Shown here one piece after another: positions 17,131-25,240 of a DNA stretch of 64,000 nt; position 1 is the stretch's first letter, and every line of letters starts with the position of its first letter. The DNA lies in contig NZ_AP019400.1 of NCBI RefSeq assembly GCF_004295585.1, positions 4,872,001 through 4,936,000 of the forward strand. Direction: 5' to 3'. Source of the stretch: Cohnella abietis (lineage in GTDB: Bacteria; Bacillota; Bacilli; Paenibacillales; Paenibacillaceae). A model generated the notes under the pieces. That model was not told where the DNA came from. It was given only the letters and a program-made list of their open reading frames with translations, and did no database searches. The translations under genes were made by a program, and so were the position numbers.

Positions 17131-19212
17131 TTACTCTATAGCACTGGCAATCGACTTCCACAATGGAATATCCGCAGCTTCGAACTGGCTGCGAAGAGGT
17201 GCGTGCGGGCTTGTCACTCGCACGTAGCTCCCTGACGACTGTAGCTCCCTCGCCTTGACGTTATCCTGCAAGTTCATTTGTAGCAAATTCATCAGCATCT
17301 GACGAGGACCTGGATCTTTTACCGGGCACATTAGCTCCACCCTGCGACTTAAATTCCGCGTCATCCAATCCGCACTGGAGATAAACAATTCTTCTTCCCC
17401 ACCGCCTCCTACAGCCAATATTCTCGCATGCTCTAGAAAACGGTCTACAATGCTAATGACCCGGATATTATCGCTTAAACCGATTACTCCTGGTCTCAAG
17501 CAACATACTCCACGCACGATTAAATCGATTTTCACCCCTGCCTGAGAGGCTTCATAAAGCTTGTCTATCATTGACTGGTTTGACAAGGAGTTCATCTTCG
17601 CAATGATTTTTGCTGGTCGACCAGCTATGGCATGCTCTATTTCCCGATCGATCAGTTCAAAGAGCTTAGGCTTCAAACCAATCGGGGCCACTGCGAAGGA
17701 AGACCATTGATGAGGAGTAGAATACCCCGTCATCTCATTAAACAAAGCCGTCGCGTCAGCTCCAATATCCGGATGGCTTGTGAACAACCCTACGTCCGTA
17801 TATAATTTAGCCGTATTTTCGTTATAATTCCCCGTCCCTACATGGACGTATCTTCGCAGTGTATCGGCTTCTCTTCGAACGACTAACGTAATTTTTGCAT
17901 GTGTCTTCAAACCAACCAAGCCGTATACAACATGGCAGCCTGCCTTCTCAAGCTGGCGAGCCCAAGCAATGTTGCGCGCTTCATCAAATCTCGCCTTAAT
18001 CTCTACAACTACGGTTACCTGCTTGCCTGACTCCGCCGCGCTCGCCAAAGCTTGAACAAGCACTGAATTAACACTAACTCTATAGAGCGTCATCTTAATA
18101 GCCAACACGTCTACATCTGCTGCGGCCTCTAATATGAAGTCATTAACAACTTCGAAGGATTCGTACGGATGATATACCAAGACGTCTTTCTCACGGAGAA
18201 CAGATAGCATATCCTCTGCTTCCTCAAACTCGTCTGGGTAGATTGGGTCAACCTTTGAGTATCTGAGATGATCGTAGTTAGGAAGCATGGAGACGAATTT
18301 CGAAAGGAATGCGAGATCGAGCGGTCCATCGATTTCATCGAATACTACGTCTTCCATCTCCAGCTCGTCTTGCAGAAGCTCCATCGCATGAGGATGTATC
18401 CCTTTTTCTACTTCAAGCCTTACAGGTAGCCCACGGCGACGACGACGCAGCTCCTTCTCAATTTCCTGCAGTAAATCCTCTGAGCCTTCTTCGTTAAGCG
18501 TTAAATCTGAATTACGTGTAACGCGGAACGCATGAACAGCTTCGACCGTGTAGCCACTAAATAATAAACCGATATGTTCCTTAATGAGATCCTCCAGCAA
18601 CAAATAAGTAAATTTACGGCTGCCTTTGCGACCCGGAACTAATACTGTACGAGTCAAAATTGTAGGTACTTGAACGATTGCACAGAATGATCTTGAGTCA
18701 CTGTCATTCCTCAAATCGTCCTGTTGCAGAACAACTGCTAAATAGAGCCCTTTGCTATGCAAAAGTGGAAAAGGACGACTTTGGTCAACAGCCATTGGCG
18801 TTAATACAGGATAAATGATCTGTTGAAAATATTTAGTCATTAATGTTTTCTGTTCTTCATTCAGATCACGGAAGGTAGATAGCATGACACCTTCCTTGCC
18901 AAGTATGCGAATAAGCTCACGGTAGGAACGGTATTGCTCTCGAACCATCCGGGTCGTGCGTTTCATCAATCGTTTAATTAGTCCTTGTGGGGTATAGCCA
19001 GTAAAATCTGTTTTTGTATATCCTGCTCTGCTTTGTGCTTGTAATCCTGCGACCCTTACACTCATAAATTCGTCTAAGTTACTTTGCACGATGGATAGAA
19101 ATTGAAACCGTTCAAGTAGAGGCGTTCCTGGATCCTCTGCTTCCTCAAGCACACGCCTATTAAACTCCAGCCAGCTTAAATCCCGATTAATGTAATTTTT
19201 AGCGCTAGTCAC
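17131..19212 (-). CDS. ppk: Polyphosphate kinase 1
   Basis: 693 residues. It makes inorganic polyphosphate from ATP. All four PPK1 regions are visible: the N-terminal domain (YINRDLSWLEFNRRVLEEA), the head domain, and two PLD-like catalytic domains with DVLAIKMTLYRVS, the autophosphorylated His region RYVHVGTGNYNENTAKLYTD, and CPVKDPGPRQ. Length is typical. Convergent with ppx. Upstream lie four 11-bp-phased PhoP-type hexamers and a -10-like TAATAT, so phosphate starvation control through the PhoPR encoded 12 kb away is likely. Confidence 0.95.
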   Translation of the reverse strand: MTSAKNYINRDLSWLEFNRRVLEEAEDPGTPLLERFQFLSIVQSNLDEFMSVRVAGLQAQSRAGYTKTDFTGYTPQGLIKRLMKRTTRMVREQYRSYRELIRILGKEGVMLSTFRDLNEEQKTLMTKYFQQIIYPVLTPMAVDQSRPFPLLHSKGLYLAVVLQQDDLRNDSDSRSFCAIVQVPTILTRTVLVPGRKGSRKFTYLLLEDLIKEHIGLLFSGYTVEAVHAFRVTRNSDLTLNEEGSEDLLQEIEKELRRRRRGLPVRLEVEKGIHPHAMELLQDELEMEDVVFDEIDGPLDLAFLSKFVSMLPNYDHLRYSKVDPIYPDEFEEAEDMLSVLREKDVLVYHPYESFEVVNDFILEAAADVDVLAIKMTLYRVSVNSVLVQALASAAESGKQVTVVVEIKARFDEARNIAWARQLEKAGCHVVYGLVGLKTHAKITLVVRREADTLRRYVHVGTGNYNENTAKLYTDVGLFTSHPDIGADATALFNEMTGYSTPHQWSSFAVAPIGLKPKLFELIDREIEHAIAGRPAKIIAKMNSLSNQSMIDKLYEASQAGVKIDLIVRGVCCLRPGVIGLSDNIRVISIVDRFLEHARILAVGGGGEEELFISSADWMTRNLSRRVELMCPVKDPGPRQMLMNLLQMNLQDNVKARELQSSGSYVRVTSPHAPLRSQFEAADIPLWKSIASAIE

Positions 19213-19290
19213 TTTGCTTCCCCCTGTTCATTATGTAAGCGACTACTGAATGCTTAAGTACTCTTGTTCTCTTATATTATGTTGTTCAAT

Positions 19291-19329
19291 TGTAAAGCCA
19301 ACGTTAACTTTTCGTTAACTGTAGGTTAA
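19291..19329 (-). promoter_or_regulatory. PhoP box upstream of ppk
   Basis: Read on the minus strand, TTAACC (19324-19329), TTAACG (19313-19318), TTAACG (19302-19307) and TTTACA (19291-19296) occur at exactly 11-bp steps, i.e. hexamer plus 5-nt spacer repeated four times. This fits the TT(A/T/C)ACA direct-repeat PhoP site described in B. subtilis. TAATAT follows 11 nt after the last hexamer and could be the -10, putting the last box near -29 to -24. The box is about 80-115 nt upstream of the ppk start. Confidence 0.75.
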
Positions 19330-19430
19330 ATGACACTTTCTTGGCAAAATAAAGAAAACAAGACGCTTGAATCGGAGCAAGGCAGCCTATTTTCTTAGCC
19401 ATGATTCCATAAATAAATAGTAAATATTAT

Positions 19431-19835
19431 TTATCTACGATTAGAACCTCCGTAAATTGTGAATCGGCCACTACGTATTGTACGTTCTAATAAACGATAG
19501 AGAAATAAATGGTAAATGGGTCTTGTAAGTGGGAACAGCATGGTCAACCCAATAAGATCCGAGAGAAAGCCAGGAATAATGAGCAGAATACCTCCCGCTA
19601 ATACGCATAGTCCTTCTAACAAGCTATGCCCCGGCGCTTGACCGGATTGCATTTGTCTTTGCGCTTGCTGCCATACTCTTCTGCCTTCGACTTGAATAAG
19701 CCAGCCGCCTAGAAACCCTGTGGCTACAATAAGAAAGAAGGTCGCCCATCCCCCTATCCATTGGGTCATCATTATGATGCCCCACAGCTCCAAAAGAGCA
19801 AAGATGAAAAAAATGGCTAATAGCTTTCTTTGCAT
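19431..19835 (-). CDS. fxsA: FxsA family membrane protein
   Basis: 134 residues. Hydrophobic stretches at about residues 5-20 (LLAIFFIFALLELWGIIMM), 28-48 (FFLIVATGFLGGWLIQVEG) and 75-100 (LLEGLCVLAGGILLIIPGFLSDLIGL) with GFLSDLIGLTMLFPLTRP are the FxsA (YtzA) signature. FxsA is an inner-membrane protein named for suppression of phage F exclusion; its normal role is unclear. It follows the thioesterase gene by 23 bp. The same gene follows pyk in Bacillus, supporting the identity. Confidence 0.9.
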   Translation of the reverse strand: MQRKLLAIFFIFALLELWGIIMMTQWIGGWATFFLIVATGFLGGWLIQVEGRRVWQQAQRQMQSGQAPGHSLLEGLCVLAGGILLIIPGFLSDLIGLTMLFPLTRPIYHLFLYRLLERTIRSGRFTIYGGSNRR

Positions 19836-19858
19836 CCTCTATTCCCCCTTCACTTTCG

Positions 19859-20335
19859 TCAGATCGAAGTAGCCAGCCCTGCAAGCTGTATCATCTTATC
19901 ATACCAGTCTGGAGCCTCTCTTGCGAAGCGAACCGGTCTCCACTCCCGATTGACCCACACGTGCTTCGTACCTCCACGGACTAACAACGTACCTGGTGGC
20001 GCATCGCCTTCATAGCTTTCCCCCAGACTGCCCGTTAAGTTACCACTTAGCACCCTTGATTCAAAACGAACGCGGATACTCGTTATTTCTGCAGCTCGTG
20101 TCGCTACCGTAACCCAATCATCATAGAGCGCAGGCTGCTTGAACGAAGCTTCCACATCCGTAACAGGCAGCAATAAGCCCTTTGCTTCCATCTCTTTATA
20201 GTTTATTCCGGCTTGACGCACCCATTCCGTCCTGCCTATTTCGAACCAGTTCAAATAATTAGCATGATAAACGACACCCATCTGATCGGTTTCCTGATAT
20301 CTTACTCGCAAAGGGTGTAGCAACCATTTGGCCAT
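19859..20335 (-). CDS. Acyl-CoA thioesterase, YbgC/4HBT hotdog family
   Basis: 158 residues from ATG 20335 (ribosome site GAGGTGG upstream; the ATG at 20356 is not supported). The 4-hydroxybenzoyl-CoA thioesterase-like motif is VRYQETDQMGVVYHANYLNWFEIGR, containing the catalytic Asp, followed by LLPVTDVEASFKQPALYDDWV. It is expected to be cytosolic and to hydrolyse an acyl-CoA or acyl-ACP; the substrate is unknown. It lies after the pyk terminator and is probably co-transcribed with fxsA. Confidence 0.88.
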   Translation of the reverse strand: MAKWLLHPLRVRYQETDQMGVVYHANYLNWFEIGRTEWVRQAGINYKEMEAKGLLLPVTDVEASFKQPALYDDWVTVATRAAEITSIRVRFESRVLSGNLTGSLGESYEGDAPPGTLLVRGGTKHVWVNREWRPVRFAREAPDWYDKMIQLAGLATSI

Positions 20336-20364
20336 CCGTTTACCACCTCTTTCCAATTAGATAC

Positions 20365-20394
20365 AAAAATCCCCCACAGCAGCGCTGCGGGGAA
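20365..20394 (-). terminator. Rho-independent terminator after pyk
   Basis: On the minus strand TCCCCGCAGC pairs with GCTGTGGGGGA around GCT, followed by TTTTTG. It lies about 27 nt past the pyk stop and separates pyk from the thioesterase-fxsA pair. Confidence 0.88.
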
Positions 20395-20420
20395 TCCTAA
20401 CTTATCGCAAAACTAGCTTA

Positions 20421-22175
20421 CTACATAACCTTAGCTTGACCGGAGTAAATAACGCCATGCTCAGCATAAAGCGTTACTTCCATTCCATCGCTTAGCAGCT
20501 TAGTCGCATCATTAACACCTACGATAACTGGAATACCTAGGTTAAGACCTACAACAGCTGCGTGACATGTAATTCCGCCACATTCCGTAATAACTGCAGC
20601 AGCTTTTTCGAAAGCAGGCATATATTCCTTGTCCGTTGAAGGAGCAACTAGAATAGCTCCCTGTGTCATATTGCGAATCGCTTCTTCAGGAGAATTGGCG
20701 ATAACAACTTTACCTGTTGCGCTCTGCGAGCCAATACCTTGGCCCTGAGCAATTAATTCACCAACATTGTGAATTTTGATTAGGTTTGTCGTACCGGAGC
20801 GACCTACTGGAACACCTGCAGTAATGATGATTGTATCACCAAGACGAACAAGATCAGTTTCCAAGGCACCTTTAACAGCGATTTCGAACATTTCATCTGT
20901 CGTTTTTGCAGTAACACCCTTAACAGGGATAACACCCCATACAAGCTGTAGGCGACGCAATACTTGATCAACAGGTGTAACAGCAATAATATTTGATTTC
21001 GGCTTATACTTGGAAATCATACGTGCAGTATAACCGCTCTCTGTGGAAGTTACGATAGCTTTCGCGTCTAGATCTAATGCCGAGTTGGCAACAGCTTGAC
21101 TGATCGCTTCCGTTACAGAAGTTTGCTGAGCGTTTGCTTGCTTCGTGAAAATTTCACGATAGTGCAGAGCGGACTCAGCACGTTCTGCAATTCGGGACAT
21201 TGTCAGAACCGCTTCTTCTGGGTATCTACCAGCAGCCGTTTCACCGGAAAGCATAATCGCATCTGTACCGTCGAAAATCGCGTTCGCGACATCTGATGCT
21301 TCTGCACGGGTAGGGCGTGGATTGCGTTGCATGGAATCGAGCATTTGAGTAGCTGTAATTACCGGCTTACCTGCACGATTACATTTCTCGATCATTTGTT
21401 TCTGAACTAGTGGCACCTCTTCGGCTGGAATTTCCACGCCCAAATCTCCACGAGCAACCATAAGTCCATCAGAAACTTCAAGTATTTCATCAAGATTGTC
21501 AACGCCTTGTTGATTCTCGATTTTGGAGATGATGTGGATATGCCGTGCATCATGACGCTCAAGCAGCTCACGAATTTCAAGAACATCGCTTGCGCGGCGA
21601 ACGAAGGAAGCTGCTATGAAATCTACACCAACCTCGATACCGAATTTGATGTCGCTAATATCTTTTTCTGTAAGTCCCGGCATGGAGATATCTACTCCTG
21701 GAACATTTACACCTTTTTTGCTCTTAATTTGACCGCTGTTAACGATTTGGCACTTGATTTCCGTACCTTGAATATCAATAACAGTCATTCCGATCAAACC
21801 ATCGTCAATAAGAATTGTGGAGCCTACGTGTACGTCGCTAGGCAATTCCTTATACGTAATCGGAACACGGTTGATATCGCCTAAGATTTCTTCGGTTGTC
21901 AAAGTAATAAATTCACCTTGAACAAGCTCGATTGGCTCTTCCTTCAGCTTGCCTAGACGAATTTCCGGACCTTTGGTATCGAGTAGAATCGCTACCGTTT
22001 TGTTCAATTCTTGGCTAGCCTGACGAATTGTTTTGATGCGGTTGCCGTGCTCTTCAAAGTCACCGTGCGAGAAGTTGAGACGTGCTACGTTCATACCAGC
22101 TGTAATCAACTTTTTCGTGTTTTCCAGTGATTCGCTGGAAGGACCAATCGTACAGACGATTTTTGTTTTACGCAT
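20421..22175 (-). CDS. pyk: Pyruvate kinase with C-terminal PEP-utilising-like domain
   Basis: 584 residues. Core motifs: KIVCTIGPSSESLE, LNFSHG, LLDTKGPEIRLG, ISKIENQQGVDNLDEIL, MVARGDLGVEIP and TATQMLDSMQRNPRPTRAEASDVANAIFDGTDA. The C-terminal 110 residues (VVIANSPEEAI to the end, with CGGITCHAAVVGLNLGIPVIVG) are the extra domain typical of Bacillales pyruvate kinases, which resembles the PEP-utilising phosphohistidine domain. It makes pyruvate and ATP from PEP. It begins 47 bp after accA with no pfkA in between. Confidence 0.96.
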   Translation of the reverse strand: MRKTKIVCTIGPSSESLENTKKLITAGMNVARLNFSHGDFEEHGNRIKTIRQASQELNKTVAILLDTKGPEIRLGKLKEEPIELVQGEFITLTTEEILGDINRVPITYKELPSDVHVGSTILIDDGLIGMTVIDIQGTEIKCQIVNSGQIKSKKGVNVPGVDISMPGLTEKDISDIKFGIEVGVDFIAASFVRRASDVLEIRELLERHDARHIHIISKIENQQGVDNLDEILEVSDGLMVARGDLGVEIPAEEVPLVQKQMIEKCNRAGKPVITATQMLDSMQRNPRPTRAEASDVANAIFDGTDAIMLSGETAAGRYPEEAVLTMSRIAERAESALHYREIFTKQANAQQTSVTEAISQAVANSALDLDAKAIVTSTESGYTARMISKYKPKSNIIAVTPVDQVLRRLQLVWGVIPVKGVTAKTTDEMFEIAVKGALETDLVRLGDTIIITAGVPVGRSGTTNLIKIHNVGELIAQGQGIGSQSATGKVVIANSPEEAIRNMTQGAILVAPSTDKEYMPAFEKAAAVITECGGITCHAAVVGLNLGIPVIVGVNDATKLLSDGMEVTLYAEHGVIYSGQAKVM

Positions 22176-22222
22176 GATTTCTTTTCCTCCGTTTATCTAT
22201 CCATGTTCGCATCTATATAGAG

Positions 22223-23188
22223 CTATTCAAGCTCTGCGGTACCGAAATGTCCGATTTTACGGAACTTCTGATACCGGTCTTCCCTCAATTGATCTGGCGT
22301 TAACTGCTGAAGCTCCTGCAGATGCCGCCATATTGCTTCCTTAATTGATTCTGCTTGCATAGCTTTATCGCGATGAGCTCCACCTTGTGGCTCAGGAATA
22401 ATATCTTCAATAACTCCAAATTCAAGTAAATCCTTTGAAGTGATCTTCATCGCTTCGGCAGCTTGGTCCGCTTTCGAAGCATCCTTCCACAAAATAGACG
22501 CTGCTCCATTCGGAGAGATTACAGAATAAATCGCATTCTCCAGCATGAGCACCCGATTACCAACACCTAACCCTAGAGCACCACCGCTACCACCCTCTCC
22601 GATAACAACGCATATAATCGGAACACCGAATAGCGCCATTTCCCGGAGATTACGTGCGATTGCTTCCGATTGTCCACGTGCTTCAGCGGTATCGCCAGGA
22701 TAAGCACCCTTAGTGTCTATGAAAGTAATAATCGGACGTCCGAATTTGTTCGCTTGCTGCATGAACCGAAGCGCCTTGCGGAAGCCTTCTGGATGGGGAC
22801 TGCCGAAGAAACGTTGAATATTGTCCTTCGTGTCCTTACCCCGCTGATGTCCAACTACCGTAACTGGAATACCGTTAAGCTTAGCAAGCCCACCAACAAT
22901 GGCCATATCATCAGCAAACAAACGATCTCCATGAAGTTCAATAAAATCGGTAAAAACCGTATTTATGTAATCAAGGGAGGTTGGACGCTGATGATGGCGA
23001 GCCATATGCATAATCTGAGCTGCAGTCATATTGGAATAGGTTTCTACTTCCAGCTGCTTGTAACGCTCTTCAAGCCTTCCAATCTCATCGGTAAAATCTA
23101 TTTCCTTCTCGGCACCGAAATGCTTGAGTTCGTCGATCTTCTTACGCAATTCCGCGAGCGGCCTCTCAAAGGGCAGTTCACTTGACAT
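22223..23188 (-). CDS. accA: Acetyl-CoA carboxylase carboxyltransferase, alpha subunit
   Basis: 321 residues from ATG 23188, which overlaps the last codons of accD by 11 nt and has AAAGGAG upstream. Conserved stretches: YINTVFTDFIELHGDRLFADD, GFRKALRFMQQANKFGRPIITFIDT, VIGEGGSGGALGLGVGNRVLML and YSVISPNGAASILWKDA. With AccD it forms the carboxyltransferase half of acetyl-CoA carboxylase, producing malonyl-CoA for fatty acid synthesis. The overlap implies translational coupling and equal expression. Confidence 0.96.
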   Translation of the reverse strand: MSSELPFERPLAELRKKIDELKHFGAEKEIDFTDEIGRLEERYKQLEVETYSNMTAAQIMHMARHHQRPTSLDYINTVFTDFIELHGDRLFADDMAIVGGLAKLNGIPVTVVGHQRGKDTKDNIQRFFGSPHPEGFRKALRFMQQANKFGRPIITFIDTKGAYPGDTAEARGQSEAIARNLREMALFGVPIICVVIGEGGSGGALGLGVGNRVLMLENAIYSVISPNGAASILWKDASKADQAAEAMKITSKDLLEFGVIEDIIPEPQGGAHRDKAMQAESIKEAIWRHLQELQQLTPDQLREDRYQKFRKIGHFGTAELE

Positions 23189-24044
23189 CGGCCGGCTCTC
23201 CTTTCCCCGCATGCATGTCGAGCAGCTTCGTCAACAGCGATTTCATTTCCTTACGATGGACGACTTTATCAAGCTGACCATGCTTAAGGTTGAATTCCGC
23301 CGTTTGAAAATTATCAGGGAGCTTCTGGCGGATGGTCTGCTCGATAACAATACGACCTGCAAATCCAACGATTGCTCCAGGCTCAGCCAGAATAATATCT
23401 CCAAGGCTAGCGAAGCTCGCAGATACACCACCTAGGGTAGGATCTGTAAAGATAGAAATGAACAAGCCGCCCTGCTCATGGAACTTAGCAAGCGCCGCAC
23501 TAGTCTTAGCCATCTGCATCAAACTCAAAATACTCTCTTGCATTCTCGCCCCACCAGAGGTAGAGAAGAAAACGAGAGGTAATTTCTTTTCTGTGGCCCT
23601 TTCAATAGCCCGCGTTACTTTCTCGCCGACTACGGAGCCCATACTGCCGCTGAAGAAGTCAAAGCTCATCGCACCGATTACGACAGCAAAACCACCGATT
23701 TCACCCTCGCCCGTTATGACAGCATCCTTCAAGCCTGAGCTGAGCTTTTGCTGCTCTAGCTTCGCTGCATAACCAGGAAAGTTAAGTGGGTCTTCAGAAA
23801 TCAGATTTTCATCAATCTCAAAAAGACGCCCCTCATCGAGCGTCATCGCAATGCGCTCCAAGGCGTTAAGACGGAAATGATGCCCGCAGGTAGAACAAAC
23901 TTTAAGATTTTTCTCCAGCTCTTTACTGAACTGAATCGTACCGCATTTTGGGCAACGGTTCATTAAACCTTCGGGAATATCCCTTTTTGTACGTTCAGTT
24001 GGAACGACTGCATATTTTTTCTTCTGAAATAAATCCTTGAACAC
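23178..24044 (-). CDS. accD: Acetyl-CoA carboxylase carboxyltransferase, beta subunit
   Basis: 288 residues. The N-terminal four-Cys zinc ribbon is visible as CPKCGTIQF and CSTCGHHFR (about residues 31-58), followed by the crotonase-like domain with YPGYAAK-like start, FFSTSGGARMQESILSLMQMAKTSAAL, PTLGGVSASFASLGDIILAEPGA and FAGRIVIEQTIRQKLPDNFQ. Partner of AccA, encoded immediately downstream with overlap. It is preceded by a small conserved gene, as in other Bacillales dnaE-accD regions. Confidence 0.96.
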   Translation of the reverse strand: MFKDLFQKKKYAVVPTERTKRDIPEGLMNRCPKCGTIQFSKELEKNLKVCSTCGHHFRLNALERIAMTLDEGRLFEIDENLISEDPLNFPGYAAKLEQQKLSSGLKDAVITGEGEIGGFAVVIGAMSFDFFSGSMGSVVGEKVTRAIERATEKKLPLVFFSTSGGARMQESILSLMQMAKTSAALAKFHEQGGLFISIFTDPTLGGVSASFASLGDIILAEPGAIVGFAGRIVIEQTIRQKLPDNFQTAEFNLKHGQLDKVVHRKEMKSLLTKLLDMHAGKGEPADVK

Positions 24045-24129
24045 AGCGACACCTCACAAACGATAAATGGCGACCGTCAAGCCTTACGGATTCGCCGACT
24101 CAAGAAGAAAGACGGGGTATCGTAATGAA

Positions 24130-24318
24130 TTAAAGATGCAAAATACTGCCTAATACTTCTTGAACTTCCTTTACTTCACCGGATGGAACTAATATTTCAT
24201 ATTGCGGTTTAGTAAGGTTAATGGGGCGCACCTGCACGAGAAATCCTTCGTCGGTTAGATGCTTCTGAATTCGTTCGGCAATCTTCGAGGTCGGTGCAAT
24301 GTAGATGACCGTCCACAT
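24130..24318 (-). CDS. Small conserved protein upstream of accD (DUF2007-like)
   Basis: 62 residues: MWTVIYIAPTSKIAERIQKH, then LTDEGFLVQVRPI and YEILVPSGEVKEVQEVLGSI. The alternation of beta strand, helix, strand, strand, helix is that of the small DUF2007-type domain (putative signal-transducing fold). Homologues in this position are sometimes labelled glutamate decarboxylase, which nothing in the sequence supports. It lies 85 bp upstream of accD on the same strand. Function unknown. Confidence 0.7.
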   Translation of the reverse strand: MWTVIYIAPTSKIAERIQKHLTDEGFLVQVRPINLTKPQYEILVPSGEVKEVQEVLGSILHL

Positions 24319-24460
24319 GAAGCGTTACCCCCAATATTTAGCGATTCTTTAAAAAAGATCGTTCGACGCAATAAAGAAATCATAGCACAGATGCCGTAAG
24401 ACTAGCAACCAAACAAAGACAGTTTCCTTACGGAACGGGCTATCTAAAGCAATCTAGTGT

Positions 24461-25201
24461 TCATGAATGCTTTACTGGGAGCCAATCAATAACCCTCTTG
24501 ATTTTCATATCCCAATAGCCCCAATCATGATTCCCGGGCTCTTCCTCATAGTTTAAAGGAAGTCCTAGCTTATAGCAATAATCACGGAAACGGGTATTAT
24601 CCTCATATAAGAAATCCTCTGTTCCGCAGCATTGAAATAGCTTCGGAACTAGCGCTTGCTCAGCAACTTGTTCAGCTAAAGCAAACAAATCGACTGACGA
24701 TCCCTTAACTGCAGTCGGATCTCCGAATGAAAGGTGGATATCCCCACCAAATTTCTCAGCTACTAATCGGTCAATATCCACCGCTCCAGACAAGCTCGCA
24801 GCAGCTGCAAAACGTTCAGGAAAGGATAAGCCCAATTTCAAAGCTCCGTAACCCCCCATCGATAGCCCAGCCACGAAATTATGCTCACGCTCTGAAGATA
24901 AGGGGAAGAATGAGCGTGCCAGCTTAGGAAGCTCCTCACTAACGAACGTCCAATACTTCGCGCCATGACTCATATCATTATAGAAGCTGCGATTGACCGC
25001 GGGCATTACTACAGCTATACCACGGGCGTTCGCGTAGCGTTCAATGGATGTGTGTCTACTCCATGCAGTATGGTCATCTGATAATCCATGTAATAGGTAA
25101 AGCGTTGGAAATGGTGCCGCTCCCTGTTGAGGGACTACGACGTTTAATGATATTTGCACCTCTAATACCTCGGAAAACATCTGACATTGGAAGAAAGCCA
25201 T
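24461..25201 (-). CDS. Esterase, EstA/S-formylglutathione hydrolase-like alpha/beta hydrolase
   Basis: 246 residues with TLYLLHGLSDDHTAW (oxyanion region), FVAGLSMGGYGALKLGLSFPERF (nucleophile Ser in G-x-S-x-G), and the acid/His region CGTEDFLYEDN and EEPGNHDWGYWD. This is the esterase D/tributyrin esterase group. No signal peptide, so probably cytosolic. The gene sits between dnaE and the accDA operon, the slot occupied by a malic enzyme gene in B. subtilis. Natural substrate unknown. Confidence 0.85.
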   Translation of the reverse strand: MAFFQCQMFSEVLEVQISLNVVVPQQGAAPFPTLYLLHGLSDDHTAWSRHTSIERYANARGIAVVMPAVNRSFYNDMSHGAKYWTFVSEELPKLARSFFPLSSEREHNFVAGLSMGGYGALKLGLSFPERFAAAASLSGAVDIDRLVAEKFGGDIHLSFGDPTAVKGSSVDLFALAEQVAEQALVPKLFQCCGTEDFLYEDNTRFRDYCYKLGLPLNYEEEPGNHDWGYWDMKIKRVIDWLPVKHS

Positions 25202-25240
25202 TTTCTCTACCTCTCACTCTATTAGGAATTGGATTATCTA

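Noticed and set aside
24130..24318. Glutamate decarboxylase label for the small protein upstream of accD
   Set aside because: 62 residues with no PLP-binding motif; the name seems to be a propagated misannotation in related genomes.
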